A DNA stretch of 64,000 nt from Aplectana chamaeleonis. Its lineage: Eukaryota > Nematoda > Chromadorea > Rhabditida > Cosmocercidae. The stretch is from positions 62,001 through 126,000 of the forward strand of contig JAPDOI010001339.1 in assembly GCA_029168955.1 (NCBI GenBank). Reading direction: 5' to 3'. The notes beneath the pieces were generated by a model. The model was not told the DNA's origin. It saw only the letters and a program-made list of their open reading frames with translations, and searched no databases. Positions 1 through 12,193 of the stretch are shown here, piece after piece. The position numbers were made by a program, and so were the translations under genes. Positions within the stretch are counted from its first letter, which is position 1. Each line of letters opens with the position of its first letter.

Positions 1-1111
1 CCGCTTCGCGACGCTCTGTCCGTGAACTGTGTGGCTTTTCTGAACAAATTAAGTATCTCATGGTCAGGGAAACCCCGGCCAAAGCGCTGCTTCGCGGCGC
101 TTTTTCCGGGAACCGTAAGCCGGGGGGTTCGCGCCGCTTCGCGGCGCTCTGTCCGGAAACTGTGTGGCTTTTCTGAACAAATTAAGTCTCTCACGGTCAG
201 GAAAACCCCGGCCAAAGCGCCGCTTCGCGACGCTTTGTCCGGGAACCGTAAGCCAGGGGGTTCGCGCCGCTTCGCGGCGCTCTGTCCGGAAACTGTGTGG
301 CTTTTCTGAACAAATTAAGTCTCTCACGGTCAGGAAAACCCCGGCCAAAGCGCCGCTTCGCGACGCTTTGTCCGGGAACCGTAAGCGCCGGGGGTTCGCG
401 CCGCTTCGCGGCGCTCTGTCCGGAAACTGTGTGGCTTTTCTGAACAAATTAAGTCTCTCACGGTCAGAAATTCGGCCAAAGCGCCGCTTCGCGGCGCTTT
501 GTCCGGGAACAGTAAGCCGGGGGTTCGCGCCGCTTCGCGGCGCTCTGTCCGGAAACTGTGTGGCTTTTCTGAACAAATTAAGTCTCTCATGGTCAGGAAA
601 ACCCCGGCCAAAGCGCCGCTTTGCGGCGCTTTGTCCGAGAACCGTGCGCCGGGGGGTCCGCGCCACTTCGCGGCGCTCTGTCCGGAAACTGTGTGGCTAT
701 TCTGAACAAATTAAGTATCTCACGGTCAGGAAAACCCCGGCCAAAGCGCCGCTTCGCGGCGCTTTGTCCGGGAACCGTAAGCCGGGGGTTAACGCCGCTT
801 CGCGGCGCTCTGTCCGGAAACTGTGTGGCTATTCTGAATAAATTAAGTATCTCACGGTCAGGAGAACCCCGGCCAAAGCGCCGCTTCGCGGCGCTTTGTC
901 CGAGAACCGTAAGCCCGGGGGTTGGCGCCGCTTCGCGACGCTCTGTCCGGGAACTGTGTGGCTTTTCTGAACAAATTGAGTATCTCATGGTCAGGGAAAC
1001 CCCGGTCAAAGCGCCACTTCGCGGCGCTCTGTCCGGGGACCGTAAGCCGGGGGTTGGCGCCGCTTCGCGACGCTCTCTCTGGAAACTTTGTGGCTTTTCT
1101 GAACAAATTAA

Positions 1112-1288
1112 GTCTCTCACGGTCAGGAAAACCCGACCAAAGCGCCGCTTCGCGGCGCTTTGTCCGGGAACCGTAAGCCGGGGGTTAACGCCGCTTCGCG
1201 GCGCTTTGTCCGAGAACCGTGCGCCGGGGGTTCGCGCCGCTTCGCGGCGCTCCGTCCGAAAACTGTGTGGCTTTTCTGAACAAATTAA
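1112..1288 (+). repeat. Expanded satellite A unit (177 bp, three hairpin blocks)
   Basis: The interval between successive unit heads is 177 bp. Three copies of the hairpin/TGTCCG block occur in series, separated by GTAAGCCGGGGGTTAACG and GTGCGCCGGGGGTTCGCG. This is the expansion product expected from unequal exchange between the two internal blocks, with a few small deletions. Confidence 0.85.
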
Positions 1289-1847
1289 GTCTCTCACGGT
1301 CAGGAAAACCCCGGCCAAAGCGCCGCTTGGCGGCGCTTTGTCCGAGAACCGTGCGCCAGGGGTTCGCGCCACTTCGCGGCGCTCTGTCCGGAAACTGTGT
1401 GGCTTTTCTGAATAAATTAAGTCTCTCATGGTCAGGAGAACCCCGGCCAAAGCGCCGCTTTGCGGCGCTTTGTCCGGGAACCGTAAGCCGGGGGGTTCGC
1501 GCCGCTTCGCGGCGCTCTGTCCGGAAACTGTGTGGCTTTCCTGAACAAATTAAGTCTCTCACGGTCAGGAGAACCCCGGCAAAAGCGCCGCTTGGCGGCG
1601 CTTTGTCCGAGAACCGTGCGCCGGGGGTTCGCGCCACTTCGCGGCGCTCTGTCCGGAAACTGTGTGGCTTTTCTGAACAAATTAAGTCTCTCACGGTCAG
1701 GAAAACCCCGGCCAAAGCGCCGCTTTGCGGCGCTTTGTCCGGGAACCGTAAGCCGGGGGTTCGCGCCGCTTCGCGGCGCTCTGTCCGGAAACTGTGTGGC
1801 TTTTCTGAACAAATTAAGTCTCTCACGGTCAGGAAAACCCCGGCCAA

Positions 1848-1866
1848 AGCGCCGCTTCGCGGCGCT
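1848..1866 (+). other. Hairpin-forming dyad of satellite A (example)
   Basis: AGCGCCGCTTCGCGGCGCT forms a perfect 8-bp stem with a TTC loop. It recurs in block 1 of most units of the left section. Block 2 has the related 7-bp stem GCGCCGC/GCGGCGC in almost every unit (for example 16,212-16,228). In the homogenised subfamily the block-1 stem has one mismatch (CGCGG changed to CGAGG), while the block-2 stem stays intact. Confidence 0.9.
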
Positions 1867-4800
1867 TTGTCCGGGAACCGTAAGCCGGGGGTTCGCGCCG
1901 CTTCGCGGCGCTCTGTCCGGAAACTGTGTGGCTTTTCTGAACAAATTAAGTCTCTCACGGTCAGGAAAACCCCGACCAAAGCGCCGCTTCGCGGCGCTTT
2001 GTCCGGGGACCGTAAGCCGTAGGGTTCGCGCCGCTTCGCGACGCTCCCTCTGGAAACTGTGTGGCTTTTCTGAACAAATTAAGTCTCTCACGGTCAGGAA
2101 AACCCGACCAAAGCGCCGCTTCGCGGCGCTTTGTCCGGGGACCGTAAACCGGGGGTTCGCGCCGCTTCGCGGCGCTCTGTCCGAAAACTGTGTGGCTTTT
2201 CTGAACAAATTAAGTCTCTCACGGTCAGGAAAACCCCGGCCAAAGCGCCGCTTCGCGGCGCTTTGTCCGGGAACCGTAAGCCGAGGGGTTCGCGCCGCTT
2301 CGCGGCGCTCTGTCCGGAAACTGTGTGGCTTTTCTGAACAAATTAAGTCTCTCACGGTCAGGAAAACCCCGGCCAAAGCGCCGCTTCGCGGCGCTTTGTC
2401 CGGGAACCGTAAGCCGGGGGTTCGCGCCGCTTCGCGGCGCTCTGTCCGGAAACTGTGTGGCTTTTCTGAACAAATTAAGTCTCTCACGGTCAGGAAAACC
2501 CCGGCCAAAGCGCCGCTTCGCGGCGCTTTGTCCGGGAACCGTAAGCCGGGGGTTCGCGCCGCTTCGCGGCGCTCTGTCCGGAAACTGTGTGGCTTTTCTG
2601 AACAAATTAAGTCTCTCACGGTCAGGAAAACCCCGGCCAAAGCGCCGCTTCGCGGCGCTTAGTCCGGGAACCGTAAGCCGTAGGGTTCGCGCCGCTTCGC
2701 GGCGCTCTGTCCGGAAACTATGTGGCTTTTCTAAACAAATTAAGTCTCTCACGGTCAGGAAAACCCCGGCCAAAGCGCCGCTTCGCGGCGCTTTGTTCGG
2801 GAACCGCAAGCCGGGGGTTCGCGCCGCTTCGCGGCGCTCTCTCCGGAAACTGTGTGGCTTTTCTGAACAAATTAATTCTCTCACGGTCAGGAAAACCCCG
2901 ACCAAAGCGCCGCTTCGCGGCGCTTTGTCCGGGAACCGTAAGCCGGGGGTTCGCGCCGCTTCGCGGCGCTCTGTCCGGAAACTGTGTGGATTTTCTAAAC
3001 AAATTAAGTCTCTCACGGTCAGGAAAACCCCGGCCAAAGCGCCGCTTCGCGGCGCATTGTTCGGGAACCGTAAGCCGAGGGTTTGCGCCGCTTCGCGGCG
3101 CTCTGTCCGGAAACTGTGTGGCTTTTCTGAACAAATTAAGTTTCTCACGGTCAGGAAAACACCGGCCAAAGCGCCGCTTCGCGGCGCTTTGTCCGGGAAC
3201 CGTAAGCCGGGGGGTTCGCGGCGCTCTGTCCGGAAACTGTGTGGCTTTTCTGAACAAATTCAGTCTCTCACGGTCAGGGGAAACCCGGCCAAAGCGCCGC
3301 TTCGCGGCGCTTTGTCCGAGAACCGTAAGCCGGGGGGGTGTGGCCGCTTCGCGGCGCTCTGTCCGGAAACTGTGTGGCTTTTCTGAACAAATTAAGTCTC
3401 TCACGGTCAGGAAAACACCGGCCAAAGCGCCGCTTCTAGGCGCTTTGTCCGGGAACCGTAAGCCGGGGGGTTTGCGCCGCTTCGCGGCGCTCTGTCCGGA
3501 AACTGTGTGGCTTTTCTGAACAAATTAAGTCTCTCACGGTCAGGAAATCACCGGCCAAAGCGCCGCTTCGAGGCGCTTTGTCCGAGAACCGTAAGCCGGG
3601 GGGTTCGCGCCGCTTCGCGGCGCTCTGTCCGGAAACTGTGTGGCTTTTCTGAACAAACTAAGTATCTCATAGTCAGGGAAACCCCGACCAAAGCGCCGCT
3701 TCGCGGCGCTTTGTCCGGGAACCGTAAGCCGGGGAATTCGCGCCGCTTCGCGGCGCTCTGTCTGGAAACTGTGTGGCTTTTCTGAACAAATTAAGTCTCT
3801 CACGGTCAGGGGAAACCCGGCCAAAGCGCCGCTTCGCGGCGCTTTGTCCGGGAACCGTAAGCCGGGGGTTAACGCCGCTTCGCGGCGCTTTGTCCGAGAA
3901 CTGTGTGGGTTTTCTGAACAAATTGAGTATCTCATGGTCAGGGAAACCCCGGTCAAAGCGCCACTTCGCGGCGCTCTGTCCGGCAACCGAAAGCCGAGGG
4001 GTTCACGCCGCTTCGCGGCGCTCCGTCCGAAAACTGTGTGGCTTTTCTGAACAAATTAAGTCTCTCACGGTCAGGAGAACCCCGGCCAAAGCGCCGCTTC
4101 GCGGCGCTTTGTCCGGGAACCGTAAGCCGGGGGGTTCGCGCCGCTTCGCGGCGCTCTGTCCGGGAACTGTGTGGCTTTTCTGAACAAATTAAGTATCTCA
4201 CGGTCAGGAAAACCCCGGCCAAAGCGCCGCTTCGCGGCGCTTTGTCCGAGAACCGTGCGCCGGGGGGTTCGCGCCGCTTCGCCGCGCTTTGTCCGGAAAC
4301 TGTGTGGCTTTTCTAAACAACTTAAGTCCCTCACGGTCAGGAACACCCCGGCCAACGCGCCGCTTCGCGGCGCTTTGTTCGGGAACCGCAAGCCGGGGGT
4401 TCGCGCCGCTTCGCGGCGCTCTCTCCGGAAACTGTGTGGCTTTTCTGAACAAATTAAGTCTCTCACGGTCAGGAAAACCCCGACCAAAGCGCCGCTTCGC
4501 GGCGCTTTGTCCGGGGACCGTAAGCCGGGGGTTGGCGCCGCTTCGCGACGCTCTGTCCGGAAACTGTGTGGCTTTTCTGAACAAATTAAGTCTCTCACGG
4601 TCAGGAAAACCCCGGCCAAAGCGCCGCTTCGCGGCGCATTGTTCGGGAACCGTAAGCCGAGGGTTTGCGCCGCTTCGCGACGCTCTCTCTCTGGTAACTG
4701 TGTGGCTTTTCTGAACAAATTAAGTCTCTCACGGTCAGGAAAACCCCGGCCAAAGCGCCGCTTCGCGGCGCTTTGACCGGGAGCGGTAAGCCGGGGCTTC

Positions 4801-7800
4801 CCGCCGCTTCGCGGCGCTCTGTCCGGAAACTGTGTGGATTTTCTAAACAAATTAAGTCTCTCACGGTTAGGAAAACCCCGGCCAAAGCGGCGCTTCGCGG
4901 CGCTTTGTCTGGGAACCGTAAGCCGGGGGTTCGCGCCGCTTCGCGGCGCTCTGTCCGAAAACTGTGTGGCTTTTCTGAACAAATTAAGTCTCCCACGGTC
5001 AGGAAAACCCCGGCCAAAGCGCCGCTTTGCAGCGCTTAGTCCGGGAACCGTAAGCCGTAGGGTTCGCGCTGCTTCGCGGCGCTCTGTCCGGAAACTGTGT
5101 GGTTTTTCCGAACATATTAAGTCTCTCACGGTCAGGAAAACCCCGGCCAAAGCGCCGCTTCGCGGCGCTTTGTTCGGGAACCGCAAGCCGGGGGTTCGCG
5201 CCGCTTCGCGGCGCTCAGTCCGGAAACTATGTGGCTTTTCTGAACAAATTAAGTCTCTCACGGTCAGGAAAACCCCGGCCAAAGCGCCGCTTCGCGGCGC
5301 TTTGTCCGGGGACCGTAAGCCGGGGGTTCGCGCTGCTTCGCGGCGCTCTGTCCGGAAACTGTGTGGCTTTTCCGAACATATTAAGTCTCTCACGGTCAGG
5401 AAAACCCCGGCCAAAGCGCCGCTTCGCGGCGCTTTGTCCGGGGACCGTAAGCCGGAGGGTTCGCGGCGCTCTGTCCAGAAACTGTGTGGCTTTTCTGAAC
5501 AAACTAAGTATCTCATGGTCAGGAAAACCCCGGCCAAAGCGGCGCTTCGAGGCGCGTTGACCGGGAACCGGCAGCCAGGGTTCGCGCTTCGCGCGCTCTG
5601 TCCGGAACTGTGTGGCTTTTCTGAACAAATTAAGTCTCTCACGGTCAGGAAATCCCGCAAAGCGCTTCGCGGCGCTTTGTCCGAGAACCGTGCGCCGAGG
5701 GGTTCGCGCCACTTCGCGGCGCTCTGTCCGGAAACTGTGTGGCTTTTCTGAATAAACTAAGTCTCTCACAGTCAGGAAAACCCCGGCCAAAGCGCCGCTT
5801 CGAGGCGCTTTGTCCCAGAACCGTAAGCCGGGGTTCGCGCCGCTTCGCGGCGCTCTGTCCAGAAACTGTGTGGCTTTTCTGAACAAATTAAGTCTTTCGC
5901 GGTCAGAAAAACCCCGGCTAAAGCGCCGCTTCGCGGCGCTTTGTGCGGGAACCGTAAGCAGGGGGTTCGCGCCGCTTCGCGGCGCTCTGTCTGGAAACTG
6001 TGTGGCTTTTCTGAACAAATTAAATCTCTCACGGACAGGAAAACCCCGGCCAAAGGGCCGCTTCGGCGCGCTTTGTCCGGGAACCGTAAGCCGGGGGTTC
6101 GCGCCGCTTCGCGGCGCTCTGCCCGGAAACTGTGTGGCTTTTCTGAACAAATCAAGTCTCTCACGGTCAGGAATACCCGGCCAAAGCGCCGCTTCGCGGC
6201 GCTTTGTCCGGGAACCGTAAGCCGGAGGTTCGCGCCGCTTCGCGGCGCTCTGTCCGGAAACTGTGTGGCTTTTCTGAATAAATCAAGTCTCTCACGGTCA
6301 GGAAACCCCCGGCCAAAGCGCCGCTTCGCGGCGCTTTGTCCGGGAACCGTAAGCCGGGGGGTTCGCGCCGCTTCGCGGCGCTCTGTCCGGAAACTGTGTG
6401 GCTTTTCTGAACAAATTAAGTCTCTCACGGTCAGGAAAACCCCGGCCAAAGCGCCGCTTCGCGGCGCTTTGTCCGGGAACCGTAAGCCGGGAAGTTCGCG
6501 CCGCTTCGCGGCGCTCTGTCCGGAAACTGTGTGGCTTTTCTGAACAAATTAAGTCTCTCACGGTCAGGAAAACCCCGGCCAAAGCGCCGCTAAGCGGCTC
6601 TTTGTCGGGGAACCGTCAGCCGGGGGTTCGCGCCGCTTCGCGGCGCTCTGTCCGGAAACTGTGTGGCTTTTCTGAACAAATTAAGTCTCTTACGGTCAGG
6701 GAAACCCCGGCCAAAGCGCCGCTTCGCGGCGCTTAGTCCGGGAACCGTAAGCCAGAGGGTTCGCGCCGCTTCGCGGCGCTCTGTCCGGAAACTGTGTGGC
6801 TTTTCTGAACAAATTAAGTCTCTCACGGTCAGGAAAACACCGGCCAAAGCGCCGCTTTGAGGCGCTTTGTCCGAGAACCGTAAGCCGGGGGGTTCGCGCC
6901 GCTTCGCGGCGCTCTGTCCGGAAACTGTGTGGCTTTTCTGAACAAATTAAGTCTCTCACGGTCAGGAAATCACCGGCCAAAGCGCCGCTTCGCGGCGCTT
7001 TGTCCGGGAACCGTAAGCCGGGGGTTCGCGCCGCTTCGCGGCGCTCTGTCTGGAAACTGTGTGGCTTTTCTGATCAAACTAAGTATCTCACGGTCAGGGA
7101 AACCCCGGCCAAAGCGCCGCTTGGCGGCGCTTTGTCCGGGAACCGTAAGCCGAAGGGTTCGCGCCGCTTTGCGGCGCTCTGTCCGGAAACTGTGTGGCTT
7201 TTCTGAACAAATTAAGTCTCTCACGGTCAGGGAAACCCCGGCCAAAGCGCCGCTTCGCGGCGATTTGTCCGGGAACCGTAAGCCGGAGGGTTCGCGCCGC
7301 TTCGCGGCGCTCTGTCCGGGAACTGTGTGGCTTTTCTGAACAAATTAAGTCTCTCACGGTCAGGGAAACCCCGACCAAAGCGCCGCTTCGCGGCGCTTTG
7401 TCCGGGAACCGTAAGCCGGGGGGTTCGCGGCGCTCTGTCCGGAAACTGTGTGGCTTTTCTGAACAAATTAAGTCTCTCACGGTCAGGAAAACCCCGGCCA
7501 AAGCGCCGCTTCGCGGCGCTTTGTCCGGGAACCGTAAGCCGGTGGGATTCGCGCCACTTCGCGGCGCTCTGTCCGGAAACTGTGTGGCTTTTCTGAACAA
7601 ATTAAGTATCTCACGGTCAGGAAAACCCCGGCCAAAGCGGGGCTTCGCGGCGCGTTGTCCGGGGACCGTAAGGCGGGGTTCGCGCCGCTTCGCGGCGCTC
7701 TGTCCGGAAACTGTGTGGCTTTTCTGAACAAATTAAGTCTCTCACGGTCAGGAAACCCCGGCCAAAGCGCCGCTCCGCGGCGCTTTGTCCGGGAACCGTG

Positions 7801-8000
7801 AGCCGGGGGTTCGCGCCGCTTCGCGGCGCTCTGTCCGGAAACTGTGTGGCTTTTCTGAACAAATTAAGTCTCTTGTGGTCAGGAAAACCCCGGCCAAAGC
7901 GCCGCTTTGCGGCGCTTTGTCCGGGAATCGTAAGCCGAGGGGTTCGCGGCGCTTCGCGGCGCTCTGTCCGGAAACTGTGTGGCTTTTCTGAACAAATTAA

Positions 8001-8180
8001 GTCTCTCACGGTCAGGAAAACCCCGGCCAAAGCGCCGCTTCGCGGTGCTTTGTCCGAGAACCGTAAGCCGGGGGGTTCGCGCCGCTTCACGGCGCTTTGT
8101 CCGAGAACCGTAAGCCGGGGGGTTCGCGCCGCTTCGCGGCGCTCTGTCCGGAAACTGTGTGGCTTTTCTCAACAAACTAA
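8001..8180 (+). repeat. Expanded satellite A unit (180 bp = 133 + 47)
   Basis: Unit heads at 8,001 and 8,181 are exactly 180 bp apart. The block TGTCCGAGAACCGTAAGCC occurs twice before the terminal TGTCCGGAAACTGT block, so one extra 47-bp period has been inserted. It is the reciprocal of the 86-bp unit at 21,158. Confidence 0.93.
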
Positions 8181-11100
8181 GTATCTCATAGTCAGGGAAA
8201 CCCCGACCAAAGCGCCGCTTCGCGGCGCTTTGTCCGGGAACCGTAAGCCGGGGAATTCGCGCCGCTTCGCGGCGCTCTGTCTGGAAACTGTGTGGCTTTT
8301 CTGAACAAATTAAGTCTCTCACGGTCAGGAAAACACCGGCCAAAGCGCCGCTTCGCGGCGCTTTGTCCGGGTACCGTCAGCCAGAGGGTTCGCGGCGCTC
8401 TGTCCGGAAACTGTGTGGCTTTTCTGAACAAATTCAGTCTCTCACGGTCAGGGGAAACCCGGCCAAAGCGCCGCTTCGCGGCGCTCTGTCCGGGAACCGT
8501 AAGCCGGGGGCTCGCGCCGCTTCGCGGCGCTCTGGCCGGGGACTGGGTGGGTTTTCTGGAGAAAGTAATTCTCTCACGGGCAGGAAAACCCCGGCCAAAG
8601 CGCCACTTCGCGGCGCTTTGTCCGGGAACCATAAGCCGAGGGGTTCGCGCCGCTTCGCGGCGTTCTGTCCGGAAACTTTGTGGCTTTTCTGAACAAATTA
8701 AGTCTCTCACGGTCAGGAAAACCCCGGCCAAAGCGCCGCTTCGCGGCGCTTAGTCCGGGAACCGTAAGCCGTGGGGTTCGCGCCGCTTCGCGGCGCTCTG
8801 TCCGGAAACTGTGTGGCTTTTCTTAACAAATTAAGTCTCTCGCCGTCAGAAAAAAAACCGGCTAAAGCGCCGCTTCGCGGCGCTTTGTCCGGGAACCGTA
8901 AGCCGGGGGTTCGCGCCGCTTCGCGGCGCTCTGTCCGGAAACTGTGTGGCTTTTCTGAACAAATTAAGTCTCTCACGGTCAGGAAAACCCCGACCAAAGC
9001 GCCGCTTCGCGCCGCCTTGGCCGGGAACCGTCAGCCAGAGGGGTCGCGCGCTTCGCGGCGCTCTGTCCGGAAACTGTGTGGCTTTTCTGAACAAATTAAG
9101 TCTCTCACGGTCAGGAAACCCCGGCCAAAGCGCCGCTTCGCGGCGCTTTGTCCGGGAACCGTCAGCCAGAGGGCTTCGCGGCGCTCTGTCCGGAAACTTT
9201 GTGGCTTTTCTGAACAAATTAGGTCTCTCACGGTCAGGAAAACACCGGCCAAAGCGCCGCTTCGAGGCGCTTTGTCCGGGAACCGTAAGCCGGGGGGTTC
9301 GGGGCGCTTCGCGGCGCTCTGGCCGGGAGCTGTGTGGCTTTTCTGAACAAATTAAGTCTCTCACGGTCAGGAAAACACCGGCCGAAGCGCCGCTTTGCGA
9401 CGCTTTGTCCGGGAACCGTCAGCCAGAGGGCTCGCGCCGCTTCGCGGCGCTCTGTCCGGAAACTGTGTGGCTTTTCTGAACAAATTCAGTCTCTCACGGT
9501 CAGGGAAACCCCGGCCAAAGCGCCGCTTCGCGGCGCTTTGTCCGAGAACCGTGCGCCAGGGGGTTCGCGCCGCTTCGCGGCGCTTTGTCCGGAAACTGTG
9601 TGGCTTTTCTGAATAAACTAAGTCTCTCACAGTGAGGAAAACCCCGGCCAAAGCGCCACTTCGTGGCGCTTTGTCCGGGAACCGTAAGCCAGGGGTTCGC
9701 GCCGCTTCGCGGCGCTCTGTCCAGAAACTGTGTGGCTTTTCTGAACAAATTAAGTCTCTCACGGTCAGGAAAACACCGGCCAAAGCGCCGCTTCGAGGCG
9801 CTTTGTCCGGGAACCGTCAGCCAGAGGGTTCGCGCCGCTTCGCGGCGCTCTGTCCGGAAACTGTGTGGCTTTTCTGAACAAATTAAGTCTCTCACGGTCA
9901 GGAAAACACCGGCCAAAGCGCCGCTTCGCGGCGCTTTGTCCGGGAACAGTAAGCCGGGGGTTCGCGCCGCTTCGCGGCGCTCTGTCCGGGAACTGTGTGG
10001 CTTTTCTGAACAAATTAAGTATCTCATGGTCAGGGAAACCCCGGTCAAAGCGCCGCTTCGCGGCGCTTTGTCCGGGGACCGTAAGCCGGGGGGTTCGCGG
10101 CGCTCTGTCCGGAAACTGTGTGGCTTTTCTGAACAAATTAAGTCTCTCACGGTCAGGAAAACACCGGCCAAAGCAGCGCTTCGCGGCGCTTAGTCCGGGG
10201 ACCGTAAATCGGGGGTTCGCGCCGCTTCGCGGCGCTCTGTTCGGAAACTGTGTGGCTTTTCTGAACAAATTAAGTCTCTCACGGTCAGGAAAACCCCGGC
10301 CAAAGCGCCGCTTCGCGACGCTTTATTCCGGAACCGTGAGCCAGGGGGTTCGCTCCGCTTCGCGGCTCTCTGTCCGGAAACTGTGTGGCTTTTCTGAACA
10401 AATTAAGTCTCTCACGGTCAGGAAAACCCCGGCCAAAGCGCCGCTTCGCGGCGCTTTGTCCGGGAACCGTAAGCCAGGGGGTTCGCGCCGCTTCGCGGCG
10501 CTATGTCCGGAAACTGTGTGGCTTCTCTGAACAAATTAAGTCTCTCACGGTCAGGAAAACCCCGGCCAAAGCGCCACTTCGCAGCGCTTTGTCCGGGAAC
10601 AGTAAGCCGGGGGTTCGCGCCGCTTCGCGGCGCTCTGTCCGGAAACTGTGTGGCTTTCCTGAACAAATTAAGTCTCTCACGGTCAGGAAAACCCCGGCCA
10701 AAGCGCCACTTCGCGGCGCTTTGTCCGGGAACCGTAAGCCGGGGTTGGAGCCGCTTCGCGGCGCTCTGTCCGGAAACTGTGTGGCTTTTCTGAACAAATT
10801 AAGTCTCTCACGGTCAGGGAAACCACGGCCAAAAAGCCGCTTCGCCGCGCTTTGTCCGGGAACCGTAAGCCGGGGGTTCGCGCCGCTTCGCGGCGCTCTG
10901 TCCGGAAACTGTGTGGCTTTTCTGAACAAATTAAGTCTCTCACGGTCAGGAAAACCCCGGCCAAAGCGCCGCTTCGCGGCGCTTTGTCCGGGAACCGTAA
11001 GCCGGGGGTTCGTGCCGCTTCGCGGCGCTCTGTCCGGAAACTATGTGGCTTTTCTGAACAAATTAAGTCTCTCACGGTCAGGAAAACCCCAACCAAAGCG

Positions 11101-11982
11101 CCGCTTCGCGGCGCTTTGTCCGGGGACCGTAAGCCGGGGGTTCGCGGCGCTCTGTCCGGAAACTGTGTGGCTTTTCTGAACAAATTCAGTCTCTCACGGT
11201 CAGGAAAACCCCGACCAAAGCGCCGCTTCGCGGCGCTTTGTCCGGGAACCGTAAGCCAAAGGGTTCGTGGCGCTTCGCGGCGCTCTGTCTGGAAACTGTG
11301 TGGCTTTTCTGTACAAATTAAGTCTCTCACGGTCAGGAAAACAACGGCCAAAGCGCCGCTTCGCGGCGCTTTGTCCGGGAACCGTAAGCCGGGGTTCGCG
11401 CCGCTTCGCGGCGCTCTGTCCGGAAACTGTGTGGCTTTTCTGAACAAATTAAGTCTCTCACGGTCAGGAAAACCCCGGCCAAAGCGCCGCTTCGCGGCGC
11501 TTTGTCCGGGAACCGTAAGCCGGGGGTTTGTGCCGCTTCGCGGCGCTCTGTCCGGAAACTGTGTGGCTTTTCTGAACCAATTAAGTCTCTCACGGTCAGG
11601 AAAACCCCGACCAAAGCGCCGCTTCGCGCCGCTTTGTCCGGGAACCGTGAGCCGGGGGTTCGCGCCGCTTCGCGGCGCTCTGTCCGGAAACTGTGTGGCT
11701 TTTCTGAACAAATTAAGTCTCTCACGGTCAGGAAAACCCCGGCCAAAGCGCCGCTTCGCGGCGCTTTGTCCGAGAACCGTAAGCCGGGGGGTTCGCGCCG
11801 CTTCGCGGCGCTCTGTCTGGAAACTGTGTGGCTTTTCTGAACAAATTCAGTCTCTCACGGTCAGGGAAACACCGGCCAAAGCGCCGCTTCGAGGCGCTTT
11901 GTCTGAGAACCGTGAGCCGGGGGGTTCGCGCCGCTTTGCGGCGCTCTGTCCGGAAACTGTGTGGCTTTTCTGAACAAATTAA

Positions 11983-12193
11983 GTCTCTCACGGTCAGGAA
12001 AAGACCGGCCGAAGCGCCGCTTTGCGACGCTCTGTCCGGGAACCGTAAGCCGGGGTTGGCCGCTTCGCGGCGCTCTGTCCGGAAACCTGTGTGGCTGAAC
12101 GCTCTCGGGCGCTTTGTCCGGGAACCGTCAGCCAGGGGTTCGCCGCTTCGCGGCGCTCTGTCCGGAAACTGTGTGGCTTCTCTGAATAAATTA
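11983..12193 (+). repeat. Rearranged composite satellite A segment (211 bp)
   Basis: Two units are fused with about 55 bp missing: GTGTGGCT is followed directly by GAACGCTCTCGGGCGCTTTG, so the AT-rich tail, head and linker of the second unit are lost. It is flanked by ordinary units. Confidence 0.8.
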
